From contig CM030935.1 of NCBI GenBank assembly GCA_018136815.1, forward strand, positions 659,382 through 723,381: 64,000 nt of DNA, written 5' to 3'. A program made the position numbers and the translations under genes. The notes under the pieces were generated by a model. That model had not been told where the DNA came from, made no database searches, and saw nothing but the letters and a program-made list of their open reading frames with translations. How positions within the stretch are numbered: the stretch's first letter is position 1; each line of letters starts with the position of its first letter. The DNA is from Isochrysis galbana (Eukaryota > Haptophyta > Isochrysidales > Isochrysidaceae). Below, in pieces: positions 10,302 to 19,054 of this stretch.

Positions 10302-11380
10302 TTCTAATTAGGACATCTAAGAGTGCTGCCGATTGTTCGTTCAGATGAGAACGATTTGGACAACGACAATGAGGTAACTCGGCAGGTACTGGTGACGAGG
10401 CAGAACTGGCCCAGGGAGCCCAGGACACGAATTATGCTGATGCGCATGGGGCAGGAGGGGGGGGGGGGGGGCGAGCGCTGAGCGATATCGGCCTTTTATG
10501 GGTTATTGGCTCTGGCCTCCTTCTGCCTCTCGATCTCCGCCTAGCGTTCCGCCCTCCTGAGAGAGTTCACCTGGCGCTTGCCCTCGTACTCGGCGCGCTC
10601 CTCAGGCGTAATGTTGCGCAACACGGGCCCCACCCCCTTCCCCCGCCTCCCCCCACTACTCCGTCCTCTCATCTGGACTTTCTCACTACATCTCCTCTCC
10701 CCACTCTCCCTTCAACACTACTGGTGCCAGTGCAAATAAGAAATACTACTAAGCTGATTAATGGGGACGCACAAGTGACATGCGAGTGCCCTTTGTAGTG
10801 TCCTTTGGCCTTTGGCCGTAGCACCCATTGTGCTGCTCAAGGAGCGGGAGCAAGCATTAGGGATTTGCTCGTGCGGACTTGAAGGTCGCGTTCCGTCGAA
10901 AGTGGAAAATAACTTAAGTTGAGCTCCGTGCGCGACCGCCCACTCTAACAACTGCCAGTCGCCGCAGGCCGCCGCGTGCTCGGGCGGATGCCGATGCGCG
11001 GCCTACCGCCGACGATCGGCGTCGGCTTCGTGCGCAAGCTAGCTCGACGATTCGTAGAGTGCATCACCCCACACGTCACAGATGTGCTTCTTGCCCGGAG
11101 GAAAGGTGTTCGATTGCCAAGAGACGGGCAAGCGCTTCGTCAACTCGAGCACCGCCGTCTGCCCGTGGAACGCGGCGATGCGCCCGAGATGCATGGGGCG
11201 CAGCGGCGCGCCATGCGCGTGGGGCGCAGCGGCGCGCCATGCGCGTTCGCCCACACCTGTCTCATGGGATTTTATCAGTACAAATCACATAAAGATCTCT
11301 GTAAAACTCGTGTTTTATAATCTTAGAATTAAAATCCGACGGATCACGACTTTGCGTGAGGACCTCTCTCTGGGTAGACA
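10302..11380. other. Intergenic; short direct duplication only
   Basis: No supported gene. A 24-base direct duplication (units beginning GGGGCGCAGCGGCGCGCC) sits near 11197-11243. The minus frame 11039-11254 has a protein-like stretch (ICDVWGDALYE), but it is too short to assign and may be a gene remnant. Confidence 0.4.
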
Positions 11381-12020
11381 AAAAAACCTTTTAATATTCT
11401 TACCGCACTCGCGGCGAATGGAAACACTACCTAGTACACGTAGTACGTAGTATACTTTCTACACCCCCACTCTCCCGCTCTCCCGGCCCTTCTTTCTTCC
11501 CCCCGCCATCAGGCGGCTCCCCCGTGCACTACTAGGGGGGTTGGGGTGAATGAAAGGCTTAGATAGTGTCCGGTGGCCCGCGCCCCCCCCCCCCTCCCCC
11601 CGGTGATCCGTTCCCCCCTTCCTTCTATGCCTACCGGGCTGGCGGCGGCGGCCTCAGCCCCGACTTTTCCTGTAAATAGGTGCGGGACTTACCTATTTTT
11701 CGGGGAGCGTAGCTCTCGCTCCGCCCACCCCCTTCTCCGCGCTCTCTCTCCCCTCTCCCGCGGCACGTGCGATGGTGCGCCTGCGACAGGCCTGCAGCTG
11801 CCCCTGGCGACCCCTGGAGGCTCCTGGAGGCCAGCTCAGGGGACAGAGGGGGCTGGGGCTGGGCCCTGGCCTCCCCTGCCTCTCCCTCGCTGGCGCTCCT
11901 GAGCCTCAGGCATGCCAGGAGCATGGGTGGTTCCTCCCCCATGGCCCATGGCAGGGGAGGAGTGGAGAGAGGTGGGGGCTCGTGCCCCCCGCATGGGCGA
12001 ACTCAGTATGAACTTAGTTG
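11381..12020 (-). mobile_element. Family B short retroelement, copy B3
   Basis: A minus-strand copy. The 5' end is near 12020 (hairpin stem AACTAAGT, loop TCAT, stem ACTGAGTT, then CGCCCATG). The 3' end is at ~11381, read as GAATATTAAAAGG plus a T run. It contains the conserved GTAAGT...TTTACAG block (plus coordinates ~11664-11686), the GCCAGCGAGGGAGAGGCAGG body and the TAGAAAGTATAC/ACTACG region near the 3' end. A clear target duplication was not found. Open frames within it are not considered genes. Confidence 0.75.
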
Positions 12021-12049
12021 GCTACTATTGCTACTAGCTACTAGGTCAT

Positions 12050-12240
12050 TTCATCTCTGGGATTACGGCTTCATTGCCCTTGCTTATTCTACTACCCGCT
12101 TCCCCCCCTCAGTTATTTTTCCCGGTATCGGGGGATTCGGCCCATGTGTACTACCGTTGGGCCGTGCGTGGGGGGGGGCTGGGACAGACCTATCGGCGGC
12201 ACTTGTGATATGGTGGGGTGGAGCGCTCATCAACTAATCA
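12050..12240. repeat. Fragment of family D repeat
   Basis: It resembles part of the 436-bp insertion at 21607-22042: a run of C, then CTCAGTTATTTTTC, GGGGG and CGGCCCATGTGTACTAC followed by TTGGGCC. It is non-coding. Confidence 0.4.
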
Positions 12241-12469
12241 ACCTTCCCGCTAGTCGCTAAACAAGCTAGAATCTGACTCTCGACAATGCGGACTTACGAA
12301 AACACAGCACCTCGTTCGCTCTCAGCTCCTTCTCTTTGCTCAAGACCCTAGAGATAGCCGTGGGGGTGTGTCCAGCGCACTGTTGTTCATTGACAAGGAG
12401 GCTAACGTGATTGCGAAGTGCATAGACTATGCATAGAGTAAAGTCACTCCCGTTTATTTCCACCTCGCT

Positions 12470-13840
12470 TCAGCGACTCGGGGTTGTTCTCTCCTGCGCT
12501 ACTTGGAATACCACGTGCTCCTCAATGGATCGCTGTTGGTGCGAAATCTGAAGCGCGTCAAGGAGTTGGCGTCCTCGCAAGCTTGATCTGAAGTTAACGC
12601 GCGCTGCCCGCTCCATTGCCTCAAGAACGATCTCGTTGGTCTCAATCGGCGAGACTGGCTGCGGCAGCCGTGGAACCACCCGATAATACCGCGCCTGAGG
12701 GGCCAAATGGCGAAGACTTTTACGCACCGCTCGCGCATGACGAGCCTCGGAAGCACGTGCGCGACGCTGATATTTGCCAACTGGAACCCCGGTAGAGAGA
12801 GAAACGATTAAGCCAATCGAACGTCCGGGAAAGAGTGCACGCGCCTCACGGATGGCTAGAAGCGTGGGATCATTCGCCAGAACACCGCCATCAATTAGGC
12901 GTAGGTCATTGCTCTCCAGAGGTTTATGAGCGTCATCACATTTCGCTAACGCATGACCGGAGCGACTGTTGCCGCTCCTCATCCTGGTGTCCGGGAACAT
13001 GAAAGGTGCCGCTGAAGTTGCCTCTACCGCCTGCCAGAGCCGCGCTTCACTCGTGCCCTCCGCCACGCCCGTCGCTGATGGCGTAGGATATGAACGAAAC
13101 AGGAATGGCTTGAACGTATGACGGGCTTGAGAGCAACGGCTCGCAGCGAGAGCGAACCCAGGAGGGCCATCGCGGCCAGTGGTGTCCTCGTACTCACCGC
13201 AAAGATCGCGAATAAACTGTCGACGGCCGTCAGCGCAAAAGTGGCCTTTGCGTAACAGGCGCCGCACGGAGCGATCGGCAAAGCATTTGTGCTGCAGCTC
13301 CCGCATTGCAGCCCGAGCCATCACAGTTGCTCTAGGGCCGTACTTGGAGAGGAACAAGGCGCCGCAGCCGCCGATGGACGTGCCTGCCACAAAGTCAAAG
13401 CTGAGGTGCACGGAAGATCCTGTAACTTCTTCTATCTCCTCTACGATCGCCATGTGATTACGTCCCAGGATCCCACCTCCATCCATGCACAGAATGTTCA
13501 AAGGAGGAAGCGATGTGCCGTCAAGCTCCATCGTCCCGGATGAGCCCACCGCCGGCCCTGCGCGTGATTGCGCCTCGGCTTCTAGCTGCCGCATTCGTAC
13601 GAACTTTGATGTCAAGTATAGGGCTCCCCACCCAACGCTGGTGAGCAGCGACTGATCACTCCCAGCAGACGTGACCCTGGACGGGTCGCTCCCAGGTCTA
13701 GCTGGAGCAATGGTGGCTCGATGCTTGGCGGCGATTTGACCCCGAAGGCCACGCAGGCGGAGACGCGGGAAGGCGAGCGCTGTCATGGTCATCGCGAAGA
13801 GCACCAGAAGCTGCAACCCGCGGTGGTACTCAGCTCGCAT
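12470..13840 (-). CDS. Patatin-like phospholipase, secreted or membrane-anchored
   Basis: A 456-aa protein when started at the ATG at 13840. Upstream frame extension to 13870 begins with GTG and is not favoured. The N-terminus MRAEYHRGLQLLVLFAMTMT...ALAFP looks like a signal peptide or membrane anchor. The patatin core is complete: the glycine-rich oxyanion loop DGGGILG (120-126), the nucleophile elbow GTSIGG with Ser155, the conserved helix LWQAVEATSAAPFMF (~269-282), and the catalytic Asp in DGGVLANDP (Asp317). Patatins are Ser-Asp dyad lipid acyl hydrolases acting on phospho- or galactolipids. The gene appears intronless. The basic arginine-rich C-terminal third has no recognised domain. 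Family assignment is strong; the lipid substrate and compartment are inferred only. Confidence 0.9.
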   Translation of the reverse strand: MRAEYHRGLQLLVLFAMTMTALAFPRLRLRGLRGQIAAKHRATIAPARPGSDPSRVTSAGSDQSLLTSVGWGALYLTSKFVRMRQLEAEAQSRAGPAVGSSGTMELDGTSLPPLNILCMDGGGILGRNHMAIVEEIEEVTGSSVHLSFDFVAGTSIGGCGALFLSKYGPRATVMARAAMRELQHKCFADRSVRRLLRKGHFCADGRRQFIRDLCGEYEDTTGRDGPPGFALAASRCSQARHTFKPFLFRSYPTPSATGVAEGTSEARLWQAVEATSAAPFMFPDTRMRSGNSRSGHALAKCDDAHKPLESNDLRLIDGGVLANDPTLLAIREARALFPGRSIGLIVSLSTGVPVGKYQRRARASEARHARAVRKSLRHLAPQARYYRVVPRLPQPVSPIETNEIVLEAMERAARVNFRSSLRGRQLLDALQISHQQRSIEEHVVFQVAQERTTPSR

Positions 13841-13984
13841 TGGGAGGGACACCGAACCGCAAAGCTCCACTCACACCCGCAGCGCACGAGCTGCTTCTAT
13901 CGTCGCGTCCCTCCTTCCCTCTCACCTCTCACACACGACACGTAGATTCCGCCCGGATTCCTTTTTTCCGCAAGAGACCTCATG

Positions 13985-14880
13985 TAAACATGTACTACTA
14001 CTACTACTACTAGTACTACTAACAAACTAGTCTATGCACCATCGGACCATCGTGAAGGACTTGCAAGGAGGAAGAAGGAGGAGGATAAAGACATCTAAAG
14101 CGGGGCGCCAGTTCGAATGCTTTATTCAAAGTGCTCCCATTCCAGGACCCCGGGCTGATGCTCCTTGACCTGTGCGTGTTGGTGTTGGTATGCCTTGCTA
14201 CTTGCTACCTGCTAGCCTACATGCGAAACACAGGAACCGTGGAACCGTGTAGGGCGGTCAAACATTATTTTAACTTCTAAGGATGTAAGAATGAAAAAGT
14301 CAGGATTGAGAAAATACACCAAAGTAAAGCGTAAAGCGTAAAGCGCTAGAAACCCCGGAAATCTAAAAACACCCATCTAGCGTAGCACGTTGAGCACTAA
14401 GCACGTACATATTCGATGCCCTTTGCCCTTTGGCCTTTGGGCCTCACTCAGCCTCAGACCCCCCCGGGAGCCGGGAGCCCCCACAATGAAGCGTAACCCT
14501 AAAACGGCAAAATAGACCTAAATACAATATCAATATCGTCTCGGAGAGCCCAAATTCAAAACGACGCCGGGCGCGATGCGCGACGATGCGAAAGTCGCGT
14601 TCCGTCGACGAAAGACTTTCGAAAGAGGGCCAGGTGGTAGTTTTGTTTTTGCTTAGAATGTTATGTTTTCGCAGATACCGTTAATATGGATTTGGAGACG
14701 GCGCAAGGACGCGGCGCGTGCGCATAGCAACTTTTTTCCCCACGGTACCCCACGTATACTTTTCAGAACACGCCTTTCAGACCGTCACGGAACACCTGAC
14801 ACCTGCGGCTAAGCAGTCTTCAAGTCTTCATCTTCTTCGTCTTTTTCTCCGTCTCCTCGTCCTCGATCCTGTGGTCAATG
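13985..14880. other. Intergenic; (TAC)n and lone hairpin-element end
   Basis: A short TAC/ACT microsatellite lies at ~13990-14022 and an AAGCGTA triplet repeat at ~14330. A lone left end of the mini hairpin element (TAGGGCGGTCAAACA) is at 14250. No gene seen. Confidence 0.5.
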
Positions 14881-14917
14881 TCGTTCTGCTGGTATCACAG
14901 GGAGGCCGCAGCGCGGC

Positions 14918-15423
14918 CCCCACAACAATGTCTCGACCTGATTTGGCCTATGCGGCTTCCCAGTTGTCCCGGTTCATGACTAATCCCGGTGCTACCCATT
15001 TCCACGCGGCCGTATGAGCGCTCATATACCTCAGGGGCCCCAAAGACCGCGTCCTACACTTTGCTCCCAATCCAAAGATGTCCTTTGTAACCTTTGTGGA
15101 TTCAAATTGGGAAGCAAAGTACTCATGTAGTGGCGCCCTCTTCTTCTTCTACGATGTATCCATGATAGATATGCATCTATGATGCACATATCATGGATGT
15201 ATCCATGATACCCCCTCCTAAGCGGAGTACGGGTACGACGCATATCTTGCGTGCAGGAGCCTTTTTGCGCGACCTCGTCGCTAAACAGGTCCTCACGCTC
15301 AAGCACGTCAACGGGCATCAGATGGTTGCTGACATTTTGACGAAACCATGTCCGCGCAACCAATTTCATCGGATTCTTCAACTCCTTGATTCCTTCTCTT
15401 CTTCGACTCTCTGCGAGATGTGA
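14918..15423 (+). pseudogene. Decayed Ty1/copia reverse transcriptase-RNase H tail
   Basis: Translation gives SRPDLAYAASQLSRFM followed by TNPGATHFHAA, the hallmark end of copia RT. An in-frame TGA comes next, then ALIYLRGPKDRVLHF and FVTFVDSNWEAKYS (start of RNase H). After a large deletion comes RSTGTTHILRAGAFLRDLV and NGHQMVADILTKPCPRNQF, the typical copia RNase H end (TKHIxIRxHFxRDLV...VADILTKPLP). A 43-bp insertion at ~15153-15195 shifts the frame; removing it rejoins the two halves. No protease or integrase is present. The element is dead. Confidence 0.85.
15153..15210. repeat. 58-bp palindrome-rich repeat, copy 1
   Basis: Two copies of GATGTATCCATGATA, 43 bp apart, flank a core with ATGCAT and CATATC palindromes. 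It has inserted in the copia RNase H frame. An almost identical 58-bp copy lies at 55271-55328 in the same strand sense, next to the related LTR-like repeat, which there runs the opposite way. Confidence 0.7.
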
Positions 15424-15448
15424 ATCTTCTTCGACGTTTGGTTGTAAG

Positions 15449-15745
15449 CATCTCATGCATCGTGGATGCTCATTCTAACCTCTGTATGTTTATACTGAGG
15501 TCTCTGCTTCTCACTTCTCCCTCGCGGCTGTTTCGAGTCCGCGCGGGGCATTCTTGCGGCACAGAAATTTCCCCGCGCGCTCTTACTTTGTTACTATTAG
15601 TTTTGCGCGCGTTTGTGTGAATGTGCGTGCGCGTGAATGTAGTAAGAATCTTAACCGGCGATATACGATTGGCGATGCGATCGGCGATGGCGCTCTGCCT
15701 CGCCCAAGCCGCGGTGGTTGCCTCATGGGCACCACCGCGATAGAT
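15449..15745 (+). repeat. LTR-like repeat downstream of the copia remnant
   Basis: About 290 bp (starting near ATCTCATGCATCGTGGATGC and ending near GGGCACCACCGCGATA) recurs reversed at 54985-55266 with high similarity. Its position just after the RNase H end fits a 3' LTR. Clean TG...CA termini and a primer site could not be identified. Confidence 0.6.
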
Positions 15746-15836
15746 GGATGCAGGCTAGAGCTCAAATAACCGCCGCACCTGCGCGCGAGCGTGGCGCAAC
15801 AGCTACAGCGTGTAGTGCTATTTATGGTGCAGAGCT

Positions 15837-15922
15837 GGATATTTTCCCGGATATTTGGGTAGCTTGGTGGATATTTTGCGGATATTTTTGCTGGATATTT
15901 GGGTCCGATTTTGTGGATATTT
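15837..15922 (+). repeat. Phased GGATATTT array
   Basis: Six copies of GGATATTT start at 15837, 15849, 15869, 15880, 15893 and 15915, with spacings of 12, 20, 11, 13 and 22 bp (about one or two helical turns). The style matches the subterminal repeats of the hAT element at 38174-39444, and the adjoining TAGTGCTATTTATGG could be a hAT-type end. It is probably a relic of a related transposon. Confidence 0.5.
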
Positions 15923-15969
15923 CTGCCAACCCCAACACCCAACGTCCAACGTGGATGACAAGGTGAGAA

Positions 15970-18297
15970 AAAAAAACCTTTTAATATTCGCGCCACGCGT
16001 GCGGCTACTGGGTTAGCTATTGTAGCCACGCCCAGATCCCTTCCTCTCCCTCACTTCCCGCCTTGCGGCAACTCCCCTCGTGCTCTACATAGGGGCCCAG
16101 GTTGTGGGGGGGGCTGGGGCGGGCGGGGTGCACCGGCCCACAGTGGACTTTTCTCGCCTTCCTCCTGTGCCTCTATGTGGCCCGTTTCTTGCTGATTGAT
16201 GTTGTGAGGGTTTTGTGTTGTTAATGGGGTATCACTCACTCGTGGAGTGCTCCTTTACGTGAGCGTTCTCTTGAAACGGGGGGGGAGGGGATGTGTCTCG
16301 ACTTAGGCGCTTAGTCGAGCCTCCCGGCAAGGCCGATCGCTTTCGCCACTAGGCCGAGGTTGTCGCTTATCTTTAGTCTTCCTTTGGCGTCTTCTGTAAA
16401 TATAGGGGTGCTGAGCTCCGCTGGTTTTTTAATTTTAGGTTTTCTACCCTGGGCCGCCGTGCGAGTGCGCATTGGACGGTAAGTGTTCGACGGGGTACGG
16501 CCCCTCACCAGGGTAGTGAATCTTATTAGCGTGGATTCTAAAACAGGTATGTAGTGATATTCATATGATTCGAATTCCACCCTGTAGAAGTCCCTTATTA
16601 TGTACTTCCAGGCTATTATGTAGAGTCGCGTCTATCATGCGGATGCTCGCTAGGGCGGGGGCGCACTCCGGGTGTAGGAAGAGGCAGGCTGGGCCGTTCA
16701 AGCAGACGCCTGGGATTTTCTTATGCGGGTGGAGGTGGCAGCGGATCGTGCACTTGTTGTCGATCCATGCTCCAGGGATTTCGTGTGACAGATTGCAACG
16801 GACCCCGCGCTTGTTGCGGAGGCATAATCCTTGCGCGAAACGTGCGCAAGTCTTGGGTGGTTCTTTGCCGAGGGCCTCTCGCGCCGACTTGGGTCGTGGG
16901 GCGGCTTTCCATGCTTCGATGCGCGCCTTCCGCTTGGCTGCCTCTGCATCGCATATGCAGCGCCGATGTGCCGGTTGGAGTGATTGTGCGACTTCCGGGC
17001 GCCAGCCTTTGCAGCCCCTGATGCTGCCGTGTATCATCAGTTTATGGTGGGATTGGAGGCTTTGGGGCATCTCTAGAGCTTTGCATGCGCGCACGGCGTA
17101 GTTCACCGGAATCACCTTGTGTTCGATGTTGAGAAGGAGCTTGCGCGGAAAGTTGCTCGTGAGGAACGACCCTTGGGTCGCCGCAACGTACAAGTGCCAG
17201 CGCGTTGAGTGAGCCACCTTGGACACAAACGTGCCCGACTCACCTTCTAGTTTCATTCGTTCGCGGTTCCCTTTAAGGAATGTGAGTCCTTCTTTTTCAA
17301 CGGCCTTGACAATGGCGCTCAGCGTGATCTTGGATGCTTGCGCTAGGCCTTCGGCTTCCACCACGAAGTGGGCCGCCACGTCCTGGAGGGCTTCGTACAG
17401 CGCCTTGCGCGACGAGGTTCCCTTCTTGTTGATCTTATCCTCAATGGAGTCGATCTTGATTTGTACTTCGATATCCGTTTGGTGAACGCGAATGGTGGTT
17501 TGGAGGCCGTAGCGGGCTTGGAATTGTTGCACGCAGTCTTCGTTGACCGCGATGTGCCATGGGCCCCGCGAGGAGCGGGCCCAGAAGTCTGGCTCAGGGT
17601 CGACGCCCTCAAGCTCGAGCAGGAGTTCGACGATGGCCGCGTAGACCGTCGTGTCAAGGAGGACCAGGTCACCCGTTTGGTGGAATGCGAGTTCGTAGAG
17701 TGCGTCTGAGTCAACTTGTTGGTCTTCTACGTCTGATTCTTGTTCCTGTGCGTAGGGCCCGGGTGCGGCGGGAGTCAGTTGATCATCGTCTCGGAGCGTG
17801 CCTGTGCTGAGAGATGTGGGAGTTGTGGTTCTCCTCCGGCTGAGGGGTGGGGCCAGCTGGTCCATTCGGTGGAGCCTTCTTGAGTTGTTGATTTGTATCG
17901 CTATGTTGCATGTCATGTATTTGTGCCCATAAGGGCCACCAGGCCGCGGGTCGCTCCGCCGAGGCGGCGCGACCCTTGCCGGGGTGAGTGGGGCCTCTGC
18001 CATAAGGCATGCCCAATGGAGCGCAGGCCCTGCCTGTCTGGTACTCTTGCTGTGTGTCCTGCAGCCTGCTGTCCCCCAAGATGGGGGCCAGCATGGCTGC
18101 TGTGAGTGGTGTGGCCGGGGCCACGGGCCGTGTGGTGCGACCGGGGTCGCACGCACCTGCTCGGCCTCCGACGGTGGACGCGGCCGCTTCGCCAGCGACT
18201 GGTCCGTGGGGGCATGGGGGCCGTCCTCGGTGGGGGGTCCGAATGAGAGGGGAGCCGCGGCGGCGCGCTCCATCGCAACCAAGTATAAACTTAGTTG
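15970..18297 (-). mobile_element. Family A LINE-like retroelement, internally deleted copy A1
   Basis: A complete insertion on the minus strand, flanked by the duplication GGATGACAAGGTGAGAA (15953-15969 and 18297-18313; one base is ambiguous with the element end). The 5' end is a hairpin (stem CAACTAAGT, loop TTAT, stem ACTTGGTTG) followed after two bases by the ORF1 start. The element carries ORF1 with CCCH fingers, then joins abruptly (~16625) to the last ~100 codons of ORF2 (LYIIAWKYIIRDFYRVEFES, HYIPVLEST, ending LGLVAKAIGLAGRLD, stop near 16311). A ~340-bp 3' UTR ends AATATTAAAAGG plus T run. The RT part is missing, so this copy is non-autonomous. The long exact duplication shows target-primed insertion. 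Confidence 0.9.
16561..18273 (-). CDS. Family A retroelement ORF1 with CCCH zinc fingers
   Basis: A 570-aa frame starting MERAAAAPLSFGPP, just inside the element's 5' hairpin. The first ~130 residues are Pro-rich with a nuclear-localisation-like AKRPRPP. This N-terminus recurs in the fragments at 28919-29171, 39750-40045 and, in short form, 61951. The middle (~280-450) is helical and charged with no family recognised. The C-terminal part has a CCCH finger, C-x7-C-x8-C-x3-H (CARFAQGLC ... RCNLSH), and a second Cys/His cluster ending C-x5-C-x3-H (CLNGPACLFLH). The role is inferred to be RNA binding, as for other LINE ORF1 proteins. The last ~20 residues are an out-of-frame reading of the ORF2 tail across the deletion junction, so the native C-terminus is lost. 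Confidence 0.75.
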   Translation of the reverse strand: MERAAAAPLSFGPPTEDGPHAPTDQSLAKRPRPPSEAEQVRATPVAPHGPWPRPHHSQQPCWPPSWGTAGCRTHSKSTRQAGPALHWACLMAEAPLTPARVAPPRRSDPRPGGPYGHKYMTCNIAIQINNSRRLHRMDQLAPPLSRRRTTTPTSLSTGTLRDDDQLTPAAPGPYAQEQESDVEDQQVDSDALYELAFHQTGDLVLLDTTVYAAIVELLLELEGVDPEPDFWARSSRGPWHIAVNEDCVQQFQARYGLQTTIRVHQTDIEVQIKIDSIEDKINKKGTSSRKALYEALQDVAAHFVVEAEGLAQASKITLSAIVKAVEKEGLTFLKGNRERMKLEGESGTFVSKVAHSTRWHLYVAATQGSFLTSNFPRKLLLNIEHKVIPVNYAVRACKALEMPQSLQSHHKLMIHGSIRGCKGWRPEVAQSLQPAHRRCICDAEAAKRKARIEAWKAAPRPKSAREALGKEPPKTCARFAQGLCLRNKRGVRCNLSHEIPGAWIDNKCTIRCHLHPHKKIPGVCLNGPACLFLHPECAPALASIRMIDATLHNSLEVHNKGLLQGGIRII

Positions 18298-18313
18298 GAT
18301 GACAAGGTGAGAA

Positions 18314-19054
18314 GTGATTGCGCCGCTGGTGCGGCACCCAGTCGCTCCCCAAACCAGGGGATTGTCGATGCCAGCAAGGACAGGCCACAAGCCCTCACTA
18401 GTCACGAGATGAGTGCTCCCCACTGTACACTTGAATGCTCACCATGTATAGGTTGACGTTGGTATCGGCGAACTTCTCGCTTCTCCACCTCCACACTATC
18501 CGCTGTCCGTTCACATCAAGCGTCTACTGTAGTCTACTCCGGTCGACTTTCGAGCTGTCTTCTCCGGTAGACTTTGTAGGCATCCGCACCTTCAAAAGCT
18601 GCTTGAATGCTTGAAGCAAGAGATAAGGATAAGAGATAAGAGATCAGACATCATACTCATAATCATAAGTAGTAAGTAGCTTCTGCTGCACTCCGCACTC
18701 AATCTCGTCACTCGTCACTTGCGTTTGCATCCTTTGCGTCACTTTCATCCATCTGGGGCCCAGCCCGCATCTTGCACGGTGCGTTGCACATGCGTCGACG
18801 GAGAGACTGAGAGATGGCAAAAAAGAATAATTTTTCTGCCTTGTTGTGCCTCATTCGTGACCGATTAGTGCTGTGAATTTGGCCGTAGAGCTAGCATGAA
18901 TGAGGTGCCAGACTCCAAATTAGGCACTCAGAAGAGAATAGTCTACTACTTTACATAATATTCTTCTCCAGCATTCCCTGTTCCCTCCCTCCCCCCCCCC
19001 CCCCCCCTCCTTCCTCCTGAGGCTGGGCTGCCCGGCGGCAGCCGACGCTGTGCG
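18314..19054. other. Intergenic, no gene seen
   Basis: AT-richer spacer between element A1 and the sulfotransferase-like gene, ending in a C run (18990-19007) just before the start codon. No reading frame is supported. Confidence 0.5.

Noticed and set aside
16561-18423. Start of the CCCH protein at 18423
   Set aside because: That ATG lies outside the element, upstream of the target duplication; the element's own ATG is at 18273.
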